From Melampsora larici-populina 98AG31 (Eukaryota > Basidiomycota > Pucciniomycetes > Pucciniales > Melampsoraceae), in NCBI RefSeq assembly GCF_000204055.1, contig NW_006768768.1:684071-748070 (forward strand): a DNA stretch of 64,000 bases, in the 5' to 3' direction. The position numbers were made by a program, and so were the translations under genes. Positions 1 to 11,183 of the stretch are shown one piece after another. The notes under the pieces are model-generated. The model was not told the origin of the DNA, did no database searches, and saw only the letters and a program-made list of their open reading frames with translations. Position 1 is the stretch's first letter; each line of letters begins with the position of its first letter.

Positions 1-350
1 CCAACAAACGACACCCGTGGCGGTACGCACCCTGACTCTGAGTCTGCGCTGAGGGCAAGTTGGCAGAGCATTCGTGACTGATATTTTCTTTGGCTAAAGA
101 AGATGAGTTTAAGCGAGCAGATACACCCGAGATACCTTTATATGGGGTCTAGTTACCGGAACATCCTAAGTAGACCACCTCTGTCCCAGGAGTAAAATCA
201 CATCAATTTCACCCTGGAAGTGAGCCTTTACTGCGGTAAAGCTTTTTGCCTCACTTCGTAAAAGAGTGTTTCGATGAGACCCAAGGACATGATTTATAAA
301 GTTGATGTTGTGATGGCAACTCAGCACTTGAATGTAAAATCGAAAGGTGG
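1..350. other. Start of window, nothing assigned
   Basis: I see no convincing coding frame, repeat or RNA gene in this stretch. It may hold the 3' flank of the doubtful minus-strand frame that follows. Confidence 0.3.
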
Positions 351-674
351 TTATTCAAGTTGATGAAACACGAAATCAGTTTCGATGCTGACATGGTACT
401 CCTCCTGGACTTGCTTGGGTCGCGATGCGAAAACCGAAAACATGGTTCCTAGTCTCTTCAGAATGAGGTTCAACTTTTGGGTGTTGATTCCATATGTACG
501 GAGACCCATGAAACAATCACTATGGTATGAAATGCAGAAGTTCTTGGTTCGGTTGTTGTAAAATTGGCATCTGCTATGACCGACAACTTCCAAATCTTGG
601 TAGAACTTTAGCCGGATGCCAAGGTAGTACAACACGTTTATCAAACTCAGCACTTTCATTCCTCTAATCTTCAT
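351..674 (-). CDS. Doubtful hypothetical protein
   Basis: This is an open frame of 107 codons on the minus strand. Its ATG lies about 90 bp from the oppositely oriented ATG of the secreted-protein gene at 768. The product is basic, contains three Cys (motifs RCQFYNN, NFCISYH and SDCFMG), and has no clear signal peptide or recognised domain. The neighbouring DNA on the minus strand shows no matching exons. It could be a short real gene, an exon of a larger one, or chance. I do not recognise it and give it low weight. Confidence 0.2.
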   Translation of the reverse strand: MKIRGMKVLSLINVLYYLGIRLKFYQDLEVVGHSRCQFYNNRTKNFCISYHSDCFMGLRTYGINTQKLNLILKRLGTMFSVFASRPKQVQEEYHVSIETDFVFHQLE

Positions 675-767
675 TCTACAATTTTTTTTGTCAACTTAAA
701 CACCTATCACTCACTTAAACTCACTTCAAATTCAACAACGGTGATTCACAAAATAATAAACTTCAGT

Positions 768-1824
768 ATGCTTTACCGCTATATCACATCTCTCTTCCTT
801 TTGGCAATCTCTTTAGGTATAGTATTTAATTTCAATCTATTGTGATCATGACTTCATTCAAATGACTTGGAGATGATCTTTGAAACGTACATATAGGGCT
901 GGTCCATGCTAAAGATAAAAAAGTTACCAATGATAACCTATGTTTCTTATTAGGCAAGACGCCTGTACCTTCTGACGTCAAACCTGATCCAGGAGTGAAA
1001 TGTATACCAAATGTAAGCGGATCTCTCTGTTATGAAATTCAAATCCGATCGAAAGATGATGGGTTAGAAATTGAAGTCATTTTTTCCAGAGTCAAGCTTT
1101 TCCTTCTCTGAAACAACTTCCTGACGTAGAGTTTGGTGAAGGTAAATTCCTTACCCGTTTTGTGAGTGATATTTTTGCAATACGAAGATTTAACTGAGAG
1201 GCTCATAGAATGACCGTGTCCAATCGATCTAATGATATATGCGCATCGTTTTTTCATTTCATCTAGACTACAATCTCTTTCTTGAAGGATACCAAAGTAA
1301 GCTCCGTAAGGTTTGGAATCAAGAATTTCCCACTTAGTTTGGACAGAGAAGCTTTAAATTCTGCATTCCAAGTCTATGAAGCTATGAATGCTGGGCTTAG
1401 AAGTCTTGGGGAAACTCCCAAGGGAAAGATATTGAGATCTTTGAAAGGGTTAGTGTCAACTCTTTGACTTTTTGTATAAAGAGTAGAGATTGACCAAGTT
1501 TGAGAATCTGATTTCAACTTCATCTCAATCAAAATTTTCAAAGGACAACCTTCTTTTTGAAATTCCAATTGAGGTGTAAAGATAAAGATGTCACTAGTCC
1601 ACAGGGCGCTAAACATCAAATGCTCAAAGTGAGTGTTTGTTTTCAGAATCTCAACTACATCTGATCTCCTTGTAACATGAATTGAAAGTTGATTGATAAT
1701 TTTCATTGATTGATTATGAACAAACTAGGTTTTAAAGAATTGTGTAGGATGCACTGCTGATGATAAAGCAGAAGTGAAAAAACTGGCAGCTGCATGTGGA
1801 ATAACAGATTTTTCTAAACCATGA
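768..1824 (+). CDS. Small secreted protein, candidate effector (4 exons)
   Basis: I assembled this from four exons: 768-816, 954-1012, 1267 to about 1452, and 1729-1824. The start is the ATG at 768. It opens a classic signal peptide (MLYRYITSLFLLAISLG) that ends at a GT donor. Exon 2 starts after TTATTAG in a matching phase and ends at GTAAGC. Exon 3 follows CATCTAG. The last exon ends in TGA at 1822. The mature part is about 100 residues and includes the motifs PGVKCIPN, REALNSAFQVYEAMNAGL and KNCVGCTADDKAEVKKLA, so three Cys and a helical body. The exon 3 donor is the weak point. Keeping frame needs a cut after GGGTTA (GTGTCA donor), so that junction is tentative. Small Cys-containing secreted proteins are typical of plant-pathogenic rusts. 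No specific function can be read from the sequence. Minus-strand frames over the introns look like shadows. Confidence 0.6.
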
Positions 1825-2995
1825 ATCAAACATACTATTCTGCATACCCATAAATCTAATGTCTTTTTGGTCTCATTTGTGTATCAGGAGGGGGCTCAAG
1901 TTGAGTTTTTTATGGCTTTTGTCATACAAAAGTTTGCCTTTTTTTCATGAATCCTACTGTACATTTTACATCATTGGACAAAGCTTTCTATAGCTACTAA
2001 TTTTTAAAGCTGTAGTTTATGGGTTAGTTTCATTCAAATAATAACAAATTTGTGGACATCTTTTGAACATTTTCTTGTATTTTTTATGAAGAATCAGGCA
2101 AAAAATTTACAGCCCAAGAGATTATGAAGTTTACCTGATTTGCAACCGCAAAACCTAGAATGTTTCAACTTGAGCCCTCTTATTGAAAACATAAACAGTT
2201 AAGTTTACAACACAAAATCAAAGACCTCATCTTGACTGTTTCACTCTTGAAAACAGGCGGGCTTGACAGTGATGCAAGGACAACTTTGCATCCTGATTCC
2301 TATTACCAGTAATTTGCTCAATGTAGTGGGTGGATGACCAAGGCAAAAGTGTGCAAAAGCCTTGATTGTGGTCTATGTGTGATTGTAAAAACTTGAGAAA
2401 GTTTGACTACATTTAAAACATGAGAACTTTCCTGTGTAGTATTTTTTTTTGTAAAACTTCAAACTTGACACCCCCTATTGTTCCATTGTTCTCTTTTTTT
2501 ATGGAAACTGATAGTTTAATTTCTTGTGCCTTGTGTTTATCTTACTCCAGTAAACAATGAATCAACAAGCTATTGCAGCTAACCAGTAGAAAAAGTCTAG
2601 AATTTTTGATTGATTTCCCTACCAACTCAAAATCTCATCCATCAATGTAATGACAACACAATAAATTTTGATGTTTGAGCACCAGTTGTGTTTGATCCCA
2701 ACACATGCACATTAGAATATGAAGACAGTGTAATAAAAGTGTATCCAAATGTTGTGAATTTTTGGGGACTCTAAATCACACAAAGAGCACAAATAGTGTG
2801 CACTATTTCTAGCATTGGCTTGAGGTTGATTGGTGTGCATCTCATTACTATTGAATCCCACATTATTTCACCTGTGTCACCTGTGTTCAGTGACATACTG
2901 CTATGAGCCTACCATAGCTTATATGTACATATACAATATGCCTACATGATTGTACTAGAACTCAGAGAATCAAAGATTTTACAAATGCTTACACG
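1825..2995. other. AT-rich intergenic region
   Basis: There is no coding frame I would support here. The only structure noticed is the inverted-repeat pair at 1889-2180, listed separately. Confidence 0.5.
1889..2180. repeat. Possible short MITE
   Basis: GGGCTCAAGTTGA near 1891 recurs inverted near 2165-2179, bounding about 290 bp of AT-rich non-coding DNA. The matching arms are only 13-14 bp and I see no clear target duplication. It may be a small miniature inverted-repeat element or just a chance inverted pair. Confidence 0.3.
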
Positions 2996-4192
2996 GCAAT
3001 TGTCAGCCCTCGAGCGCTTAATACTAAGCACCAAAAGGATTTCAAGATAAACTAAAAACATTTTTTACAAAAATATATAAAAAAGATTAACAAATCTTCA
3101 AAGACATCTTACGAATCTAGTCTCAAAGATTCAACTAGAAACATGAATAAAAAACATTTATATACAACTTAAAGACCTAGTATCAAAGGTCCACTGATAA
3201 AATAATGAAGTAGAAATTCCACGAATGAATCTATCAAAATAAAAGAAAGACATGAGTCCTTTCCAGTAAAAGTTTCTACTAGGATAAAAGAAATAAATGA
3301 AAGACTCACTAATATGAGAATCGCCAAGTACGCTAACGAGCAAGAGAAGCTAGAAGTATGATATCTCTGAGAAAAGATAGACCATAAACCAATGAGTCCA
3401 TTCAGTCATACGTAAATAAGAAACAAGCTAGAAATATCAAACAAATCATGATAACTAATACTAACTTACGAACGTAAGAAGAAAATAAACTTACGTGAAA
3501 GATTTCCACGATAACAAGTAAGTGTCGAAGGAAACACTCTGAATACGTAAAGTATTGGTGTGGGACCAACCAAAGAAGCGAAGTAATGAATAGTACTCTC
3601 ATTAGCATGTTCGGTCGGACTAAGGCAGACAAGCGGCAACAATCTCACTTACCAATTAACGAGGAGGAAAGAAAAGTATAAGAACCTACTCTTTCCATCA
3701 CCTCAAGGAAGGAGGCATCGAATTACACATCATCTATAAAACAAGTAACTATTAGTTATTTCTTTCTAAAAAACAAAGTCCAGCGAGTCCCTACCCAGTT
3801 CCTTTTAGACTTCTTAGCTTCATCGTATAAGAACTGAAAGTACCTTACTGTTTACCGGCTCATTCCACTTCTTAGAAGAAAACACTCCAGTTATTCCTTC
3901 TAGATATTGTGTACTACACGTCACCACTACCCTATTCTCTCGAATCTAGCAATCCCCAGTTTTAATCGATAATAGTACTTCGTTAAAGACCCGTAGTCGA
4001 ACTTGTTTTTCGCTATTCAGTTATCGAATATTCTTTTACCAACTAAACTCCGGACCATCTACAGTTGTTATCGCTTAAAGCCAACCACGCGCGCGCCCGC
4101 AAAATCGAAATTTACCGACCCGAGCTATCTCACTGGCCCCGAGGGGTCGGTAGGTGCTGAAAAGTCATTTTTGGGACAGTTGAAGGTGGTTA

Positions 4193-5035
4193 GAGCATCC
4201 GCACTCGTTTGCGGTTGTTAACTTGGTCACGTGCGGTAACAACCGCTACATTAAGCAAAAAATGACTTAACTCAGCCAAATTTCGCACTCGTTTGTGTTA
4301 GTAGCACTGTAACGTTTGTAACTTTACCGATAATGCATGTGCTCCACAGTGGTCATGCAGTAAGGTAACATTCAATTTTTCAAGTACGATTTCAAGTTTA
4401 AGAAAACAAAGGCTATATTTGAATACATCTATTGATCTTGTGAAAATTATAAAGATTTGAAACTACACAAGAAAGATGAACAATCTGAACCAATCCAAAC
4501 TTTTTTTAATGTTTGATTCAGCTTTTTTCAACTGTTTGGTTTGTATCTCTTGATCTTAAAAGTCTTCCAGTCATTAGTCTTTAGAATTCAATTTTCTCAT
4601 CTATCTCTATACATATGTGAAGTCTGAAATTCTTCATATTGATTCGATTGGTTTGAAGTCGAGTTGAAGATTTTCAAACGACCTATTTTAGAACAAAAAA
4701 ACAAAAAAAACAATCGTAAAAACATCGATTGGTGTTAAAAGGTCTTGATTCAATTCATGTGACTGGGTGAGAGAGGTGAAAAGACGATGTTTGTTGTTGA
4801 CTTTGGTATTGGAGATTGGGCTGAGTTGAGTTTTTGGAGTTGTAGTTGCTGTGAACAGGTCGTGATGTGTGCTACTGCATGCGTTAGCCAATCGGTAGAT
4901 TTACCGATTCGCTAACGCAAACTGATGAAAAATTAACTACCGCGGGGCTAATTGTTCACCGGTGCGGAAAAGACCCCGCGGTTGCGTTAAATTTAACCTT
5001 ACCGCACTCGATTTACCGCACGAGTGCGGATGCTC
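4193..5035. mobile_element. MITE, 843 bp, TTA target duplication
   Basis: The 16-bp perfect inverted repeats GAGCATCCGCACTCGT bound 843 bp and are flanked on both sides by TTA (4190-4192 and 5036-5038). A 3-bp TTA/TWA duplication and a G-rich-start terminal repeat fit PIF/Harbinger-type (Tourist-like) elements. Subterminal DNA repeats GCGGT/ACCGC motifs, for example GTGCGGTAACAACCGC on the left and TTACCGCACGAGTGCGG on the right. No transposase is present, so it would depend on a copy elsewhere. It inserted into the Tc1/mariner-like element. Confidence 0.8.
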
Positions 5036-5407
5036 TTAGTGCGGTGAATGACTTTTTGAGTCAAAGTGACCAGCGGTTTTTTTTTCAATTTTTTTTTTAT
5101 TATATTCCCATATATTTCGGACCTATGGCTTTATAGTGTAGTTATGGGTTTATATTATGGGTTTAGAGCGTAATTATGGGTTTATATTATGGGTTTAGAT
5201 GGTACTTATGGGTCTATGAGGGCTCAATTTGGCTCATCTCGAGCGCTCAAGGTAAGGGCAAGTAAGGACTCAAAACAATTCTTATTTCATGTATTGTATG
5301 TATGATGTTGTTCTGTTTGCTTTTGACTTGTATAATAAACAACATGATCATAGAAAAAAGACAATTAAAAAATTAAAAGACTGGATTTATAAACCAGATT
5401 GATCACT

Positions 5408-8400
5408 TTATGCGTTTTGTTGATCTGGTTGCAAGATGAACTGGAAATCCATCGCAGCCTTTCGAGGGACGCATCGATGAGATCGATATCGCTTTGAGTT
5501 GGCCAAATTGTGAGCTTGAGTGCCTGTGAAGCCTTGGCTAAAACAGGAATGAGAAGTAAGTAACAGAGGAAACAAAGATTCAGATAAAAACTTACCGATA
5601 CACATCCACTTGGCGATCGATCTTTCGAAAATACTTTTGAATTGTGGTGACTGGACAAGATCTCCGGACATTCTCAAAGAGATCCTTTGAGTCTTTGAAA
5701 GACTTGCAAAGATGGCTATGCTTTCGGAACTCTGATAATACACATGGTCAGTTGATTAAGCAAGACGAGTTAAAAAGAAAAAACTTACTGTGTTTTATGA
5801 ATGACCAATATATTTCGATCAGGTTAAGCTCTCAATGGAACTTTGGTAGAAACAGACAGATGTGACCAGCATCTTCGATGACAGTCTGAAGCAACGGCTT
5901 CTCATTTGCGAAGTCGGATTGCAGGCTCAAGATCTTGGAAGCACAGCAAGCCGGATCTTCATCTTCAACAGTGAGGGGGATAACTTCTCCTCTATGTTCA
6001 TAGGCTTCCTGAGCTTCTTTCTCGCGCCTCAATCGACCCTCGCGAGCAAGTTGATCTCGCTTTGTTGCTGACATTTGACAGTTGCCACACTGAAAGACCG
6101 GCTTGTGATTTGAAGCCTTTGCCTTTGATAAATACCAATCCCACAGACCTCGCTCCTGGAGAACGCACCGCACACCCTTAGATTTTCCAGCAAATTGAGG
6201 ATGATCTGGAGGATATACCATCGTTTGTGGCTGGCCTTGAAGCTCGGTCGGAATCCTAGGATCGTCGGTTGGAATGTATGTATCACGTAAGAGATCCTTC
6301 TTGCCCCCAGGACCAAAGTTCATGTGTGAGACCCGAAGAGCTGAAGGCCCATAAGATGCATGGGCAGATGAACAATCAAATATAAAAACTCCCTGAGAGT
6401 CGGGGAAAAGGTAATTGAAAATTGGAAGGGCTCGTGTTTTGACCTGTTTGATGAGTTGGGAACAGTCCCACCATTTATCCCCATTGGCACCAGGATAAGT
6501 GACCACCGCAGCGTCGCTAAAGGTCGGTAAAGGACGAGTCCCAGCTGACTGTTCATCTTCAGGTGTGATGACTAAGCGACCAGTAGATGAGGCTTCGACA
6601 ATCCAGTCGGAGTCATGAATGAGACGGCCTGGGGACTTCTTTTGTAACTCAGTCGTGTTATCGGAAAGCCAGGCAAGTCTAGGACGTTCGTTTGCGTGTA
6701 CAGTGGACTCGTCATGGAAGAGAAAGACCGTTTCCTTCTGCCCATCCAACTTCTCGGGGTCGACTCGAATGGACTGATCAAGGTTATCGCCAACAAACTC
6801 TCGTGACCGTTCTCAAAGCTCAGAAACTTGTTTGATGTATTTTAGACAATACTGAACAACATCAGGGCGTTCATGACCGTCATGATACAACCCCTTGCTG
6901 TACTCGCGAGCTCGGAACCCTAGCTGACAAAGCCATCGATATGATGTAACCACCGAGATCTTCTTGTCAAAGCCAAACTCTGGTAAGACCACATCATTTG
7001 CGTGGTTGCACAATTGAGTTGGTGAGAGCTGTTGAACAAAGATAAGAGATAAGTTAGAAAGAGCAAGATAAGTGATGAAAATAATCAAGAGGTATTGAAC
7101 TTACCTCGCCAGGCTTTATCGCAGTTGCCCAGGATTTGAGCGCATCAAACACTCGCTTATCGTGAAGCATTGATGTATGCTTTGAGTGATGGCCACGAAC
7201 GCTGAGCTTGATGTCCTTGTGATTGAGGAGGTGAACCGCTTGTTCACAAATCGTTTTGGCTCGGCTAACCCCAGTTGAGGATTTCACCCTTGAAGGATCT
7301 CGTCGAATGGAAGAAGAGGCTGAGAGATACGATGCGGTGACAGCAGGGGAAGATACCCCGGTGATTGTAAGTTCAAGACGTCTTTGGTTGTATTCTCGAA
7401 GGTCACCGATAAGTTAATTGATTTTTGTGTCGTTCTTATACTTATTTGAAACATATTTGATTGCTGAATCTAAAGTATTAAAATACTCTTGAGCGGTGTT
7501 CTTGACCTTTTCAGTGTGAGAGATAGTGACAGTCTTCGATTCTCGATAGTGATTGACACACTGATCAATCCATAAGTTGTGAGCTGCAGAAACATCGATG
7601 TTGAAAGTCTTTGGTGGATTGATTTGATCTGAAGTATCTTCAGACTCGGTAAGACTCTCTTCATCGGTTGAATGATCGACTTCGAGTTCGGGAATCAGAT
7701 CTTCAGGATCAATGTCAGAATCAGAGTGAGTCGAGGAGGGAGGAGGAGGGGGCTTTGCTTGGCTCATCCAATTTGACATGATGAAGTTGTTCTTTCCAAT
7801 AGCTTTCTCTCTTTTTTGCTTACGGCTGAATCTAGTTTGTTTTGACTCGATGGCGGGTTTGCCCTTGATGCTTCCAGGTTCAAATCGAGGCTGTTTGTAT
7901 CCTTTCATGATCGATCCAGTTTTGGTTTTTCGCTTTCCGAGAGTAGGTTCTGATGGACAACGTTGAGAAAAGACAGGGTAGAAGATGTTTTTGATGAATC
8001 CTTGATCAACTTCTTCTTCGTCAGATGAATCAGCTATGTCATCTTGAGCGTGGAGATTCATTTCTAAAGGGTCCAGGTCGTCCTCTTCGTTTTGGTAATC
8101 CATGTCGATTGGAAGCCAATAAGGCTCTGGTGATTGTTCGAAAGAGGAAGACAGAGGAGGTGGCAAAGCTTTGTGTGAATCATGTGAAGGCATTTGAGCT
8201 ATTGATTGAGGATCTAATGATAATTCAACATTTGATAGGGATTTATTCTTGTTAAGTGTTTGAGATGAATCGAGAAAAGGGGAAGAACTGTGCTCTGAGT
8301 CGGATAAGAGAACCATTTCAATTCGTTCTTGAGTTGATTCGAGAAAGAAAGGGCTTTTGTCCAATTGAGTTCCGGAATTGACCGGAGTCGTTGCTGTGAG

Positions 8401-8481
8401 ATTTGCCATGCTTTTGGCTTTTCGGTGGGCTTTCCATCGTTTCTTCTGAGCACGTGACGCTGCACTCTTCTTCGGCATGAT
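5408..8481 (-). pseudogene. DDE superfamily transposase, broken by three stops
   Basis: The frame starts at MPKKSAASRAQKKRW (8481) and runs through an acidic Ser/Glu-rich N-terminal region. Next come a helix-turn-helix-like part (VRGHHSKHTSMLHDKRV, then SYRWLCQLGFRAREYSKG) and the catalytic core (FLFHDESTVHANERPRL, IFDCSSAHASYGPSAL, ELNLIEIYW), ending near YRSHRCVPRK. The order HDES, FDCSSAH and ELNLIE is that of the basidiomycete DDE endonucleases related to Tc1/mariner. In-frame stops are at 7414-7416 (TAA), 6813-6815 (TGA) and 5832-5834 (TGA). The last falls between FH and ELN, where the family has Cys. Introns are likely between 7140 and 7020, and after 5795. In the 3' part, splicing the obvious GT-AG intron near 5540-5597 changes the frame away from the conserved YRSHR segment, so that exon end is uncertain. 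The two-residue continuity across every stop shows recent decay. Confidence 0.85.
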
Positions 8482-9081
8482 TTCAATTGAAGTATATTGA
8501 GGGTTTTGAGCGCGGAAAAAGCTTGAAAATGATCGATATCGGGAAGGTGGGGAAGATCTTGAATGCAGACAATATGCACAAGTACACCAAAAATAGACCA
8601 CCCATCGCTGGTCACAACCCCTCCAGATTTCGGACCGGGGCCGGCCCCGGGGCCGGGGCGGATCAACCTGTGGTTGGCTTTAAGCGATAACAACTGTAAC
8701 TCGACTGAAACCCCAGCTTACTTACTGTAAGTGTTCTTTGACTTGGTCATATCCTTCAGTTCTCGCAACGTAAAGTTGGACGAGATCCCTGTTTATCTTT
8801 TAAGATATCAGGCTACTCCTAGCTATCTTAGCGAAAGAGAACCGTAAGGGTCTAGGACTGACCATCCTCCTCTGTAAACTACAGTAGGCCCTTACTAAAA
8901 TTAATAGAAAATATTATATTATCAGTATTGATTGGATCTAATCTCTATTACTATTTCTGACAAATAGTATCCTATAGGTTACAATATTCCCCGTACCCAG
9001 CGGAATAACTTAGTCAGGGACCCGTCTGAGCAAGAACTAGGCCTACTCAGTACGTAGATTTATAGCCACCCTGACAGCAAT

Positions 9082-10057
9082 CTTTTTATAGTACTTGAAC
9101 ACCATTTTGTAGATCCTTGCTCTTGCAAGCTATCAAGGTTCTAAAATTCACCTCCCATCTAGATGTGGATGTGCTTGACTTGCTGCTTGTGTTTCATCTC
9201 AGGGTCACTTGAGTGCCAAATTTTGCTGCCTTCTTTTGAGGCCAAAAGAGCTACAGCTGAGGAATGAGCAAGGCTCAAGGGAAGCCCCATAAATTCAAGC
9301 ACAATCTTTCACTACATCAAATTGCAAGTTTACCACTGAGTGTAAAGAATTGAGCAATCATAGAAAATTATAAAGAAGCTGGGAGGGATCAGAAAAATAT
9401 AGAAAAAAATGGTTGAATCCTGTGGTACATTCCAATTATCTTGCAGGTTTTTTGATTTCCACAGCTACAGTGCATATAATGTCAGAAACCCGATGTTGGT
9501 CCAAAACTTGCATGTATTCAGACAGTGACTTTGAAAGGACAATAAAATTGTCAATTTTGCTCCACAAGATGCAATTTCTTGACATTTTGGATGCTACATG
9601 CTGGCTTTATAAGCTGCATGGACAAATCAGTCGTGTGCACAGCAGAAAACCTGCATTTACCTGAAAGTTATTACTACAATGGCTTCAGAACCTCAATGAA
9701 TATTTTAGACCCCATATTTAGCTTTCATAAATTGCAATTATCTAAGTGATTGAACAAAATTTCCATATTTGTGGGTTCTGAAGGTTTTTGCCCAAATCTC
9801 AATAGTTCTGGACAGGATTTGAGTTTCTGACCTGATCTCCCCCGTGATTATCTTGCTTTGGGAGATTTTCAAAAATATAGGCAAAAGTACGCACAATGTG
9901 GATTGAACCATTATTTTTTCAAGTTTACCTCCCCTATATTGACCGGATTTTTCTACATTTCCAGTTTTCTAAACTCAGTGGTATGTTAGTAACTTCTCTT
10001 TGAGTTCTTCAAACGCACAGTAAACCTGTCTGTCCAGATTGTATGTGTCAATTATTT
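9082..10057. other. AT-rich intergenic region
   Basis: I see no gene or clear repeat here. One 83-codon frame at 9413 has no recognisable content. Confidence 0.5.
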
Positions 10058-11183
10058 AAGGCGATTGATAAACCACGCCGACTTTGAAGCTGATTTGATG
10101 CAGGTTTTTATAAATCGGACTCCTTCAGAAGATATACAGCTGCTATACTGATGTACAGAGCTGTACTGCTTCTGAAGCCGGTTTTTTAAGCTTTCTGAAG
10201 TCGGTTTTTGATTCGGATAAAGGTGTGTAGTATCCTTAAAGGACTTGATGACCATGCACTTGCTGTTAAACAAACGGGACGTTTGGCAGTTGTATTTTTG
10301 GATGTGATGCTTTGTTGTCAGCGAGTCGGACTCAGTGACCAGAATGTCAACCTTGAACCAGCACATTTTCATCAACATCAAAGGATAAAAAGAAGTCGAG
10401 GAAATCCTTACTATGTAGGTCGAGAACGTAACTTTTATAAGTTCATCAAGATTGAACGATGGGACAAGCACCCTTCAATTGCTTCAGGCGAGGCTAACAA
10501 CCTACTCGAAGATGAAAAGACACCTATCAAGGAATTGTTTTCAAAAACAGTCGGATCCAAACCTCAGCTTTGGGTCCAGAGATTGAGCCACTACTCTGTG
10601 TCCCTGTCTGTCTATCAAGTGAGAATGCCCTTCGGCCCAGCAAGTCTCCATAACATTATATCTCTATTCTTTGAAACACAATGAGAGAGTCTCTCCATAA
10701 CATTATATCTCTATTCTTTGAAACACAATGAGAGATTCAGTCTGGTAATTCAGATTCTGGTTTGGCATTGGTATAGGTACTCTTGATGATGTCCTTGAGT
10801 CTTTGGGCCCGTTCAAAGATGATTGTTCCCTTCGCGTCAAGCTCAGCTGTCCAGCAATCGATGTCTTGTAATTGGTCGGTCCAAGCTTTGTTTAATTGTT
10901 CATCATCTTGCTCAGCTACATTTCCAATAGCCCTTCATGTTCAACAAGTGGAAACTCTTAAAAAACAAGAATTAGAATGATCAGCGGTGATAGTGATCCA
11001 AAAACTTTCAAAAGGGATGACGCCGAGTCTGTTGAAGCCCGGCTTCAGAAACAGTCTGAAGGCTGCAGAAGCAGTACAGCTCTGGGAAGATGTATAGCAG
11101 CTGTATATCTTCGGAAGGAATCCGGTTTGAGAAAAACCGGCGTCAACCCAGCTTTGAGGTCGGCGTGGTTTATCAATTGCCTT
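10058..11183. mobile_element. Non-autonomous element with long inverted repeats, 1.1 kb
   Basis: The two ends are inverted copies over roughly 130-150 bp. The outermost part reads AAGGC(G/A)ATTGATAAACC on both ends, and a well conserved inner block reads GAAGATATACAGCTGCTATAC. Flanks are ATTT on both sides (left 10054-10057, right 11184-11187), although a TA duplication is also possible because the flanks are AT-rich. The interior has no transposase. It holds a short plus-strand open stretch (about 10208-10684) and a 47-bp tandem duplication, so it looks like a MITE or Pack-type element carrying unrelated DNA. Superfamily not determined. Confidence 0.7.
10646..10739. repeat. 47-bp tandem duplication
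   Basis: A unit beginning CTCCATAACATTATATCTC occurs twice, at 10646 and 10693, nearly identical. It lies inside the long-inverted-repeat element and truncates the open frame there. Confidence 0.85.

Larger units (their letters stand above)
4062..8696. mobile_element. Tc1/mariner-like DDE transposon, 4.6 kb
   Basis: The ends are perfect 27-bp inverted repeats beginning CAGTTGTTATCGCTTAAAG (4062-4088 and 8670-8696). Both ends are flanked by TA (4060-4061 and 8697-8698), the duplication expected for the Tc1/mariner group. Just inside each end is GC-rich DNA: CGCGCGCGCCCGC on the left, and runs of GGGGCC on the right. It carries one minus-strand transposase pseudogene (5408-8481) and a MITE nested near its left end. 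The whole element sits inside a solo LTR. Confidence 0.85.
2996..9081. mobile_element. Solo LTR, split by a DNA transposon
   Basis: The sequence at 3001 begins TGTCAGCCCTCG and the sequence ending at 9076 reads ACCCTGACA, so the ends form the TGTCAG...CTGACA pair typical of LTRs. Both are flanked by the same five bases, GCAAT (2996-3000 and 9077-9081), a target-site duplication. Removing the nested TA-flanked element at 4062-8696 leaves about 1.44 kb with no coding frame and no second LTR copy. This fits a solo LTR left by recombination, of a size usual for Ty3/gypsy elements. The superfamily is inferred from size and termini only. Confidence 0.75.

Noticed and set aside
1039..1706. Two minus-strand open frames of 72 and 110 codons
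   Set aside because: They cover the introns and exon of the plus-strand secreted-protein gene, have no recognisable content and no matching splice pattern.
8637..8661. GC-rich GGGGCC run as a regulatory island
   Set aside because: It is subterminal sequence of the Tc1/mariner-like element and has a GC-rich counterpart at the other end.
10208..10684. 158-codon frame as a host gene
   Set aside because: It begins inside a terminal inverted repeat and ends in a tandem duplication; no recognised domain.
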